Part shown: positions 1 to 5,136 of the stretch, piece after piece
How the letters are laid out: the number at the start of each line of letters is the position of its first letter
Position numbering within the stretch: position 1 is the stretch's first letter
Notes under the pieces: model-generated
Seen by the model: only the letters and a program-made list of their open reading frames with translations
Databases searched by the model: none
Told to the model about the DNA's origin: nothing
Position numbers and translations under genes: made by a program
Assembly (NCBI GenBank): GCA_030690025.1
Contig: JAUYDJ010000180.1
Coordinates: 1 to 5,136 of the forward strand
Origin: Chloroflexota bacterium
GTDB taxonomy: Bacteria; Chloroflexota; Dehalococcoidia; Dehalococcoidales; JAUYDJ01
Reading direction: 5' to 3'
DNA length: 5,136 nt

Positions 1-362
1 GCGGAAGGCGCGGCGTTGCACAGGTTACCGCCCAGGGTAGCCACGTTGCGTATGGCCACCGAGCCGAGCAGTCCGGCGGCCTGGCAGAGGACGGGATAGG
101 TGTGGGTGAGCTCCTCTGATTTCTCAATGGCCCTGATGGGAGTCAGGGCGCCAATCTTAAGCCCCTGCTTCTTATCAAACTTGATGTAGTCGAAGCCGGG
201 AATATAGGTGATATCGACCACGTATTCCGGGCTGCAGGCCTTGTTTCTAATTTGCACCATTAAATCGGTGCCGCCGGCGATAATCCGGGCGCGGCCATCG
301 TACTTGGTCAGCAGTGAGATGGCCTCTTTGACCGTGGCTGGTTCCAGGTAGTTGAATCGCAT
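1..362 (-). CDS. Molybdenum hydroxylase FAD-binding medium subunit (xanthine dehydrogenase/CoxM-like family), 5' part only
   Basis: This gene runs off the left edge; 120 codons plus two bases are visible, about 40% of a family member of roughly 290 residues. I translated it by hand on the minus strand from the ATG at 362-360. The visible part matches the N-terminal FAD-binding fold of this subunit. The first flavin loop is IAGGTDLM (residues 28-35). The second is TLGGNLCNAAPS (109-120), preceded by the typical IRNVA. In this family the subunit takes electrons from [2Fe-2S] clusters and passes them from FAD to the final acceptor. The residues after GGN look like the ordinary type, with no sign so far of the cysteine-rich [4Fe-4S] insert of 4-hydroxybenzoyl-CoA reductase. 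The start lies 10 bases after the large-subunit stop, with a G-rich ribosome binding site between, so the two genes are almost certainly co-transcribed. Family is confident; substrate and electron acceptor are unknown. Confidence 0.93.
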   Translation of the reverse strand, partial: MRFNYLEPATVKEAISLLTKYDGRARIIAGGTDLMVQIRNKACSPEYVVDITYIPGFDYIKFDKKQGLKIGALTPIRAIEKSEELTHTYPVLCQAAGLLGSVAIRNVATLGGNLCNAAPS

Positions 363-366
363 TTTG

Positions 367-374
367 CCCCCCTT
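367..374 (-). promoter_or_regulatory. Ribosome binding site of the medium subunit, overlapping the upstream stop codon
   Basis: On the minus strand the junction reads TAAGGGGGGCAAAATG. The TAA (375-373) ends the large subunit. The run of six G (372-367) follows at once and stands 4 bases before the ATG. The AAGG portion matches a Shine-Dalgarno core and shares its A residues with the stop codon. This tight packing fits coupled translation of the two subunits. Confidence 0.75.
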
Positions 375-2667
375 ATCCTTTTTTCTCTCTCAGAGCTTTG
401 AGTATTTTTTCCGGCGTGATGGGCAGGTCTTTAATCCTTACCCCTATTGCATCATAGACGGCATTGGCAATCGCGGGAGCGATTGGGTTCAAAACCGGTT
501 CGCCAACACCCTTAGCGCCAAACGGACTGCCCGGGTTGGGCTGCTCTACCCAGAGGCTGTGTATCCGCGGTGTTCCTTTAAACAGCGGAATTTTATAGTC
601 GGTAAAAGAGGGATTGAGCATCCGGCCCGCCTTATCCCAGACATAGTCCTCGGTGAGGGCGTAGCCGATGCCCTGCATCACGCCGCCCTCTACCTGTCCT
701 TCGCAGGACTTAGGGTTGAGGGCTTTGCCTACATTCAGGGCATACCAGAAATCATGGACGTCCACCTTGCCCGTCTCGGTGTCCACGGATACCTCAGCCA
801 TGGCCGTACCGAAGGTGTAGGAGAGGGAGTAGTTGCCGTAGGAGGTGACATCAGGGACGACCACGTAGTCGGGGACAATGTAGTCGCCGCGACCGGTAAT
901 AGGCACGCCGCCCTGCTTCTTGAGGACGGTGTCATAGGCTATTTCCTTGACGGTGGCCAGCTCTCTGGCAGACTGCTTATCGATAAACTTGCTGCCCTGT
1001 ATGTCCAGGTCGGCAGCTTTTACCCCTAGTTTGAGGGCAGCGTGTCTTAAGAGCTGTTTGCGGGCGTCTCTGGCTGCCTTGAGCACAGCGTTGCCGCCGA
1101 GCACGGTGACCCTATCGGCGTAGGTGCCGTGACAGTAGGGCGAAGTGTCGGTATCGGCAAAGGGGTTCACCTCCACGTCCTCGATTTTCATGCCCAGCGC
1201 TTCAGCGGCAATCTGGGCGAAAACGGTGGTCATGCCCTGTCCCAGGTCGATTTCCCCCGAAATCACCTTAGCTTTGCCGTCCTGGTCGATATTGATGATA
1301 GCGGCCGAGCCGTCATAGAGCGGATGCACCGCCCGATGACCGGCTACGTGGACCTGGCAGGCGACACCGATGCCGCGGTTCGGCTCTTTCTTCTGCTGCT
1401 TTTGCTTCCAACCGGATTTCTCGGCGGCGAGTTTGATAGTCTTGTCCAGGCCGCAGCTCTTCAGGAGCCAGCCGTGGACGGTGGTATCTCCTTTGTGGAC
1501 GCGGTTTTTCATTCTTATTTCCACGGGGTCAATGCCCAGCTTCTCGGCGGCCATGCTGACCATGGACTCCATGGCAAACTGCATCTGGGGATTGCCAAAA
1601 CCGCGGAAGGAACCGCGGGGAATGGTGTTGGTGTAGACCAGGTCGGCGTGGAGCTTGATGTTGGGCAAACGGTATACGCAGTCGGGGCGGGTAGCCGACA
1701 TCAGGACTATGTTCGGGCACAGCCCGGTATAGGCGCCTATATCGGCGGTTATGTTAGAGCTCTTGGCTACCATGGTGCCGTCTTGCTTGAATCCCATGCG
1801 CAGGTCGATGACTTCCGAGACTCGGGGACGGGCGGTGGCGAAGTCCTCTTCCCGCGTGTAGACAATCTTCACCGGCTTACCGGCCGATTTAGCCAGGAGG
1901 GCGCCGATGACAAAGTGGGTCAACAGCCACATCTTGCCGCCAAAGCCCCCGCCGATGTAGGGCTGGATTACCCTCACCCGGGTTTCCGGTATGCCCAGCG
2001 CCGTGGCTACCAGCCGCCGGGTAACCGTTACGCTCTGGGTACACCCCCAGACAGTGAGCTTCCCGGAGGTATCCCAACGGGCAATGCTAACCTGGGGCTC
2101 AATATAGGCGTGGTGGGCGGTCTGCGTGGTAAAACGCTCTTCCAGGATGAGGTCGGCGAGGCTGAAGGCGGCTTCACCTTCTCCCCGTACGAAATCAATC
2201 TGCCAGGGTATGTTGGGCCGGGCATCTTCCCGTTCCGGGTGCACCCGTGGCGCCCCGGTCTCTTTTGCCTTTTCGGCATTCAGCACCGGGGTCATCTCTT
2301 CATACTCGACTTCGATTAATTCCAGGGCTTCCTCGGCGATATCCGGGTCGGTGGCAGCCACCGCCGCTACCGCCTCGCCGGCATAGCGGGCATACGGGTG
2401 GGCCAGGGCAAGCTCATCAACCACGCGCGGCCCGAAGGGGAACTGGACGATATCATGGGCGCTGATGGCGGCCTTGACGCCGGGCAGCCGCCGCGCTTTT
2501 TCGCAATTAACCGCCAGAATCCGGGCAAACGGATACGGACTGGTCTTTATTTTGCCGGAGAGCATACCGGGCACCTGTATGTCACCGGTGTAGACGGCCT
2601 CGCCGGTCACCTTTTTCAGGCCATCGTTGCGGGGAATGCTCTTGCCGATGTATGTATACTCCGCCAC
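373..2667 (-). CDS. Molybdopterin-binding large subunit of a xanthine dehydrogenase/aldehyde oxidase-family molybdenum hydroxylase, substrate unknown
   Basis: This is a complete 764-residue catalytic subunit of usual family length. Such enzymes hydroxylate a carbon with water-derived oxygen at a molybdenum-cytosine or molybdopterin centre and hand electrons to Fe-S and FAD subunits. The N-terminal a/b hammerhead domain spans about residues 15-130 (GLKKVTGEAVYTGDI at 16-30). Cofactor-binding domains follow. Visible motifs are TQS (Q211), GGGFGGK (239-245), RGSFRGFG (351-358), DLGQGM (474-479), GTYADR (514-519) and GAKGVGEP (717-724), where E723 is the expected catalytic glutamate. The AYxCSFR loop of form I CO dehydrogenase is absent (IPRGSFRG instead), so CO oxidation is unlikely. 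GGGFGGK is followed by Met246 rather than the Glu seen in xanthine dehydrogenases, arguing against a classical purine enzyme. The start is GTG: an in-frame TAG lies two codons upstream, a G-rich ribosome binding site fits, and the next Met is residue 35. There is no signal peptide, so it is probably cytoplasmic. Aromatic, N-heterocyclic or aldehyde substrates are all possible. Confidence 0.95.
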   Translation of the reverse strand: MAEYTYIGKSIPRNDGLKKVTGEAVYTGDIQVPGMLSGKIKTSPYPFARILAVNCEKARRLPGVKAAISAHDIVQFPFGPRVVDELALAHPYARYAGEAVAAVAATDPDIAEEALELIEVEYEEMTPVLNAEKAKETGAPRVHPEREDARPNIPWQIDFVRGEGEAAFSLADLILEERFTTQTAHHAYIEPQVSIARWDTSGKLTVWGCTQSVTVTRRLVATALGIPETRVRVIQPYIGGGFGGKMWLLTHFVIGALLAKSAGKPVKIVYTREEDFATARPRVSEVIDLRMGFKQDGTMVAKSSNITADIGAYTGLCPNIVLMSATRPDCVYRLPNIKLHADLVYTNTIPRGSFRGFGNPQMQFAMESMVSMAAEKLGIDPVEIRMKNRVHKGDTTVHGWLLKSCGLDKTIKLAAEKSGWKQKQQKKEPNRGIGVACQVHVAGHRAVHPLYDGSAAIINIDQDGKAKVISGEIDLGQGMTTVFAQIAAEALGMKIEDVEVNPFADTDTSPYCHGTYADRVTVLGGNAVLKAARDARKQLLRHAALKLGVKAADLDIQGSKFIDKQSARELATVKEIAYDTVLKKQGGVPITGRGDYIVPDYVVVPDVTSYGNYSLSYTFGTAMAEVSVDTETGKVDVHDFWYALNVGKALNPKSCEGQVEGGVMQGIGYALTEDYVWDKAGRMLNPSFTDYKIPLFKGTPRIHSLWVEQPNPGSPFGAKGVGEPVLNPIAPAIANAVYDAIGVRIKDLPITPEKILKALREKKG

Positions 2668-2673
2668 TGGCTA

Positions 2674-2680
2674 CCCCCCT
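2674..2680 (-). promoter_or_regulatory. Ribosome binding site that fixes the GTG start of the large subunit
   Basis: The minus strand reads AGGGGGG, then TAGCCA, then GTG (2667-2665). The G-rich site sits 6 bases before the GTG. The TAG (2673-2671) is in frame with that GTG, two codons upstream, so translation cannot begin earlier. The six-G run repeats the design seen before the medium subunit. Confidence 0.8.
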
Positions 2681-2751
2681 GGCTGTGGTTTATTGGAATG
2701 ATGCGGAGCCGCGCGACATATCTTATAGTTCAGATGATTACTGCTTTGCGT

Positions 2752-2781
2752 ATTCTAAAGTCCAGCCTACCCGTTTGTCAA
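2752..2781 (-). promoter_or_regulatory. Sigma-70-type promoter of the molybdenum hydroxylase operon
   Basis: The minus strand carries a perfect -35 box TTGACA (2781-2776), an 18-base spacer, and TAGAAT (2757-2752), which matches the -10 consensus at five of six positions. Transcription should begin near 2745, giving a leader of about 78 bases before the GTG start. The near-consensus match suggests that the operon does not depend on read-through from ftsH and may be well expressed unless a repressor acts. Confidence 0.7.
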
Positions 2782-2826
2782 GAAAAGGCAGCATAAGTTA
2801 CCGAAGATGGTATCGTTGCGTCAGAA

Positions 2827-2839
2827 TTAGTGTCACTAA
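2827..2839. promoter_or_regulatory. Small perfect palindrome TTAGTG-T-CACTAA upstream of the hydroxylase promoter, possible operator
   Basis: Two perfect 6-base arms flank a single T, the symmetry expected of a dimeric regulator site. It lies about 46 bases upstream of the -35 box. A wider inverted pair, AGAATT (2823-2828) and AATTCT (2849-2854), partly overlaps it. The position would suit an activator or an upstream operator. A 6-base inverted repeat can arise by chance in a region of this size, so the regulatory role is only inferred. Confidence 0.25.
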
Positions 2840-2876
2840 GCAAACCGCAATTCTCATTAACCTATTGACGTTGGCA

Positions 2877-2990
2877 ACCTATCCCCCTAACCCCCTTCCC
2901 TTGTTTGGGAAGGGGGAGAATAAAAAAGAGAGGGGCGAAGCCCCTCTCTTAAAATCTCTTCCCGATGTTATCGGGATAAAGGGGGTGAGA
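2877..2990. repeat. Palindromic intergenic repeat, copy A (MITE- or REP-like)
   Basis: This element contains three hairpins in a row. The first has a perfect 10-base stem, CCCCCTTCCC (2891-2900) with GGGAAGGGGG (2907-2916). The second has a perfect 11-base stem, AAGAGAGGGGC (2926-2936) with its complement (2940-2950), closed by GAA. The third is TCCCGAT (2960-2966) with ATCGGGA (2970-2976). Short outer inverted arms ACCCCCTT (2890-2897) and AAGGGGGT (2979-2986) frame it. Its left end and GCGAAGC core (2935-2941) recur with nearly identical spacing in copy B at the right end of the window. No transposase is present and I see no clear target duplication. The borders are approximate. Confidence 0.8.
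2921..2950 (-). terminator. Probable rho-independent terminator of ftsH, formed by the repeat
   Basis: Read on the minus strand, an 11-base perfect stem AAGAGAGGGGC / GCCCCTCTCTT closes on a TTC loop. Six T residues follow, two of them within the stem, then ATT. This is the classical layout of an intrinsic terminator for transcription coming from ftsH, whose stop lies about 157 bases upstream. No T-tract follows the hairpin on the plus strand, so it should work in one direction. Confidence 0.7.
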
Positions 2991-3106
2991 GAGAAGCCAG
3001 ATATGTTCATTGGTAGCGAGGATGAAAGTGTAGGCGTTCGGTAGCCGGAATTATGAGGCAATAAAGAGGGCTTCGGTAACAGTTTAATTTGACGCAATAC
3101 GGGACG

Positions 3107-4930
3107 TCAGACTTTGGGGACGGTTTCGGTGAGGACGGGCAGGGGCTCATTGAACAGCGCATCCAGTTCTTCAGCTTCAATGGTTTCTTTTGAGATGAGC
3201 GTATGAGCAATTTGAATTAATTTTGCCTTGTTGTTGGTAAGGGTTTTCTTAGTCACGCTGTAGGCGTTTTCAATAAGCTGGGTAACTTCAGCATCAATTA
3301 AATCGGCTATTTTATCACCATAATCCTTTTGCTCCGAGATTTCACGTCCCAGGAATATCATCTCTTGCTTGTCGCCAAAAGTTCGCGGTCCCAGTTTATC
3401 ACTCATGCCAAAGTCGGTAACCATCCGCCGCGCCAGGGCCGTGGCTTCCTTGATATCGTCGGCAGCGCCGGTTGATTTTTCGTTGAAAATCAATTCTTCA
3501 GCAAAACGGCCGCCAAGTAATACGGCTAATTCATCACTGTAATACGATTGAGTTTTGATGTATTTGTCTTCAGTTAATGGTTTGACATAACCGAGTGCCC
3601 GCCCGCGGGGTATGATGGAAATTTTGCGTGGCTGGTCGGCATTAGGCAGCATTCTGGCAACGAGGGCGTGTCCTGCCTCGTGATAAGCGATGATTTCCTT
3701 CTCTTTGCCGCTTATCCTGAGGCTTTTCCTTTCGAGACCGACAATCGCTTTATCTATGGACTCTTCAAGCTCTTTCATCTCAATGACTTTCTTGCCGCGG
3801 CGGGCGGCCAGAATAGCGGCCTCGTTGATGAGATTGGCTAGGTCGGCGCCGCTGAAGCCGGCCGTTTGCTTGGCGAGGACCTCCAGGTTGACGCCTTCGC
3901 TGAGTGGTTTGCCCTTGGAATGGACTTTGAGAATGGCAGTACGCCCGACGATATCCGGCCGGTCGATAACCACTCTGCGGTCGAAACGCCCGGGGCGGAG
4001 TAGAGCGGGGTCGAGGATATCCGGGCGGTTAGTGGCGGCCATGACAATCACGCCGACGTTGGTATCGAAACCATCCATCTCGGTCAGAATTTGGTTGAGG
4101 GTCTGCTCGCGTTCATCGTGGCTGCCGCCCAGTCCGGAACCGCGGTGGCGGCCGACGGCGTCAATCTCATCGATGAAGACAATGCACGGTGTGTTGCGCT
4201 TGGCCTGGTCAAAGAGGTCACGCACGCGGGAAGCGCCCACGCCGACAAACATTTCCACGAACTCACTGCCGCTGATAGAGAAGAAGGGTACTCCAGCCTC
4301 GCCGGCCACGGCTCGCGCCATTAGCGTTTTACCGGTGCCGGGCGGGCCGACCAGCAGCACGCCGCGGGGGATGCGGGCACCCAGGCTCTGGAACTTTTCC
4401 CGGAACTTGAGGAATTCAACCACTTCCTGAAGTTCCTGCTTGGCTTCTTCTACCCCGGCAACATCATTAAAGGTAACGGTGGGTGTGTTCGCCGAGAAGA
4501 GCCTGGCTCGGCTGCGGCCAAAGCTGAGTGCCTGGCTGTTGGCTCCCCGCGCCTGGCGGAACAGGAAATAGAGCAGCACGCCGAAGACCACGAGTGGCAG
4601 CAGGTTGACCAGCAGCCCGCTCCAGTTAAAGCCGCTGAAGCCTTTCACGGCAATGTCTACGCCGGTAAGGTTAAGGCCCTTAATATCGTAAATACTGGTG
4701 TTGGTCTCTTTGAAGGTCTTGAACTCTTTACCGTCAGTGGTGGTGAGGAGAATGGCGTCACCATCAATGACCACTTTCTGGATTTTGCCCTCTTGTGATA
4801 GCCTGATAGCCTGGCTTAGGTCGATTTCATTCGGCTTTTGCGAGGCCAGCAAGAAGTTGGAGAAGAAGGCAATGGCCGCAATCATTATGAGGATATAAAT
4901 TAAGCTACTGAGCTTCCAGCCTGCTTTCAT
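3107..4930 (-). CDS. ftsH: ATP-dependent zinc metalloprotease FtsH
   Basis: This is a complete 607-residue FtsH of typical length. It is a membrane-anchored AAA+ protease that forms hexamers, unfolds membrane and short-lived cytosolic proteins with ATP and degrades them. The N terminus has a membrane segment (about 8-28), an extracytoplasmic FtsH-extracellular domain (about 30-103) and a second membrane segment (about 105-124). The AAA+ module follows: Walker A GPPGTGKT (195-202), pore loop MFVGVG (227-232), Walker B VFIDEID (251-257), sensor asparagine N301, and the second region of homology ending RPGRFDR (312-318) with arginine fingers R312 and R315. The peptidase domain has the zinc site HEAGH (417-421), with D492 in GAADDI as the likely third ligand. 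All key residues are intact, so it should be active. The ATG is fixed by an in-frame TGA two codons upstream and a GGAG site. It has its own promoter and no close co-directional partner, so it is probably monocistronic. Confidence 0.99.
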   Translation of the reverse strand: MKAGWKLSSLIYILIMIAAIAFFSNFLLASQKPNEIDLSQAIRLSQEGKIQKVVIDGDAILLTTTDGKEFKTFKETNTSIYDIKGLNLTGVDIAVKGFSGFNWSGLLVNLLPLVVFGVLLYFLFRQARGANSQALSFGRSRARLFSANTPTVTFNDVAGVEEAKQELQEVVEFLKFREKFQSLGARIPRGVLLVGPPGTGKTLMARAVAGEAGVPFFSISGSEFVEMFVGVGASRVRDLFDQAKRNTPCIVFIDEIDAVGRHRGSGLGGSHDEREQTLNQILTEMDGFDTNVGVIVMAATNRPDILDPALLRPGRFDRRVVIDRPDIVGRTAILKVHSKGKPLSEGVNLEVLAKQTAGFSGADLANLINEAAILAARRGKKVIEMKELEESIDKAIVGLERKSLRISGKEKEIIAYHEAGHALVARMLPNADQPRKISIIPRGRALGYVKPLTEDKYIKTQSYYSDELAVLLGGRFAEELIFNEKSTGAADDIKEATALARRMVTDFGMSDKLGPRTFGDKQEMIFLGREISEQKDYGDKIADLIDAEVTQLIENAYSVTKKTLTNNKAKLIQIAHTLISKETIEAEELDALFNEPLPVLTETVPKV

Positions 4931-4936
4931 TTTTCA

Positions 4937-4940
4937 CTCC
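4937..4940 (-). promoter_or_regulatory. Ribosome binding site of ftsH
   Basis: GGAG (4940-4937) stands 6 bases before the ATG (4930-4928). An in-frame TGA (4936-4934) two codons upstream rules out a longer protein, and the next Met is residue 16, inside the first membrane segment. Confidence 0.8.
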
Positions 4941-4959
4941 AGGTATTCATCCCAATATA

Positions 4960-4989
4960 ATTATAGCAGAAGTGGCGGTAAAATGGTAA
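4960..4989 (-). promoter_or_regulatory. Extended -10 promoter of ftsH
   Basis: The minus strand has a perfect TATAAT (4965-4960) preceded by TGC, giving the extended -10 form TGnTATAAT. A weak -35 candidate, TTACCA (4989-4984), matches consensus at four of six positions with an 18-base spacer. A weak -35 is common when the -10 is extended. Transcription would begin near 4953, leaving a leader of only about 23 bases, room for the ribosome binding site and little else. Confidence 0.65.
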
Positions 4990-5056
4990 GTTTGGGCGTA
5001 AGGGTTCTCTTTGCATCTGACTACTGGTTCTAGCAATTTCTTAATCTTGATGCATG

Positions 5057-5136
5057 ACCTCTCCCCTTAATCCCCTCTCCTAAAGAGGAAAGGGGAAGAG
5101 ATTTTGAGAGAGGGGGCGAAGCCACCCTCTCTCTTA
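5057..5136. repeat. Palindromic intergenic repeat, copy B, cut by the right window edge
   Basis: This is the second copy of the element at 2877-2990, in the same orientation. The first 24 bases match copy A at 19 positions. Its first hairpin is imperfect: CCCCT (5072-5076) pairs with AGGGG (5091-5095), then a C-A mismatch and four more pairs close on a 4-base loop. Its second hairpin pairs 5106-5117 with 5121-5133, with one bulged A at 5124, around the same GCGAAGC core (5116-5122). The core starts 59 bases from the left end, against 58 in copy A. The strip GGGAAGAGATTTT (5093-5105) is the reverse complement of 2951-2963 in copy A, so the family is partly palindromic across the core. It has no T-tract on the minus strand and is not an obvious terminator. 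Confidence 0.75.

Larger units (their letters stand above)
2668..3106. other. Gene-free intergenic region between ftsH and the molybdenum hydroxylase operon
   Basis: This 439-base gap holds no protein gene I can support. Open frames across it show no recognisable domain, and one of them is largely translated repeat. In the direction of transcription it contains about 115 bases of ftsH 3' flank with no clear structure (3106-2991), then repeat copy A with an intrinsic terminator. After that come a small perfect palindrome (2839-2827), a strong promoter (2781-2752) and a leader of about 78 bases to the GTG. I found no tRNA-like or riboswitch-like fold; the leader looks too short for a molybdenum-cofactor riboswitch. 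Confidence 0.75.

Noticed and set aside
1129..2319. Long plus-strand open frame of 396 codons, and a 225-codon one at 352-1029
   Set aside because: Both lie antisense within the molybdenum hydroxylase large subunit, whose minus-strand protein has intact family motifs throughout. The plus-strand translations resemble no known family and look like shadows.
373..2667. Assignment as aerobic CO dehydrogenase large subunit (coxL)
   Set aside because: The loop that carries the active-site cysteine in form I enzymes reads IPRGSFRG here, without that cysteine, so the name would imply an unsupported function.
2668..2745. Possible riboswitch in the leader of the hydroxylase operon, for example for molybdenum cofactor
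   Set aside because: The predicted leader is about 78 bases and shows only short, weak pairings around 2703-2712; nothing like the multi-stem cofactor riboswitch is visible.
2744..2760. CTTT...AAAG inverted pair over the -10 box of the hydroxylase promoter as an operator
   Set aside because: The arms are only four bases with nine unmatched bases between, well within chance expectation.
2877..2990. Possible CRISPR array
   Set aside because: The hairpins within the element differ in sequence and have no regular spacers; only two copies of the whole element exist, about 2.2 kb apart.
2652..3044. Plus-strand open frame of 130 codons across the hydroxylase promoter and repeat A
   Set aside because: It covers the promoter, the palindrome and the repeat on the opposite strand, and its product resembles nothing known.
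2879..3097. Minus-strand open frame of 72 codons in the intergenic region
   Set aside because: Its second half is a translation of the palindromic repeat and its terminator hairpin. It has no convincing ribosome binding site and no domain.
3690..4430. Plus-strand open frame of 246 codons
   Set aside because: It is antisense to the most conserved part of ftsH (AAA+ and protease domains). Its translation is rich in Ser, Arg and Pro with no recognisable domain, as expected of a shadow.

Overview
The window reads as bacterial chromosome with every recognisable gene on the minus strand, so transcription runs from high to low coordinates. The likely source is an environmental Chloroflexota bacterium, possibly of the Dehalococcoidia. 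This rests on the general look of the FtsH protein, an unassigned molybdenum hydroxylase and C/T-rich intergenic palindromic repeats. No marker gene is present, so the assignment is tentative.

From right to left in the direction of transcription, the layout is as follows. (1) 5057-5136 holds a palindromic intergenic repeat (copy B) that runs off the right edge. (2) 4931-5056 is the ftsH leader, with an extended -10 promoter and a ribosome binding site. (3) 3107-4930 is a complete ftsH gene for the membrane-anchored AAA+ zinc protease. (4) 2668-3106 is a 439-base gap without a credible gene. It holds repeat copy A, a hairpin plus T-tract placed to end ftsH transcription, a small perfect palindrome, and a near-consensus promoter for the next gene. 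(5) 373-2667 is a complete gene for the molybdopterin-binding large subunit of a xanthine dehydrogenase/aldehyde oxidase-family enzyme, starting at GTG. (6) 1-362 is the 5' part of the FAD-binding medium subunit gene, 10 bases downstream of the large subunit.

The last two genes form an operon for one multi-subunit molybdenum hydroxylase. The usual flow is from substrate at the molybdenum cofactor, through [2Fe-2S] clusters on a small subunit, to FAD on the medium subunit. No small subunit is encoded in the window. It is absent upstream, and in a large-medium-small order like E. coli xdhABC it would lie just beyond the left edge. Active-site signatures argue against CO dehydrogenase and against a classical purine-oxidising enzyme, so the substrate is unknown. 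FtsH is a housekeeping protease with no evident functional link to the hydroxylase; separate promoters and an intervening terminator suggest independent units.

I see no convincing novel multi-gene system. The least explained feature is the repeat family. Two copies lie in the same orientation on either side of ftsH and share a two-hairpin plan with a GCGAAGC core. One copy appears to double as the ftsH terminator.
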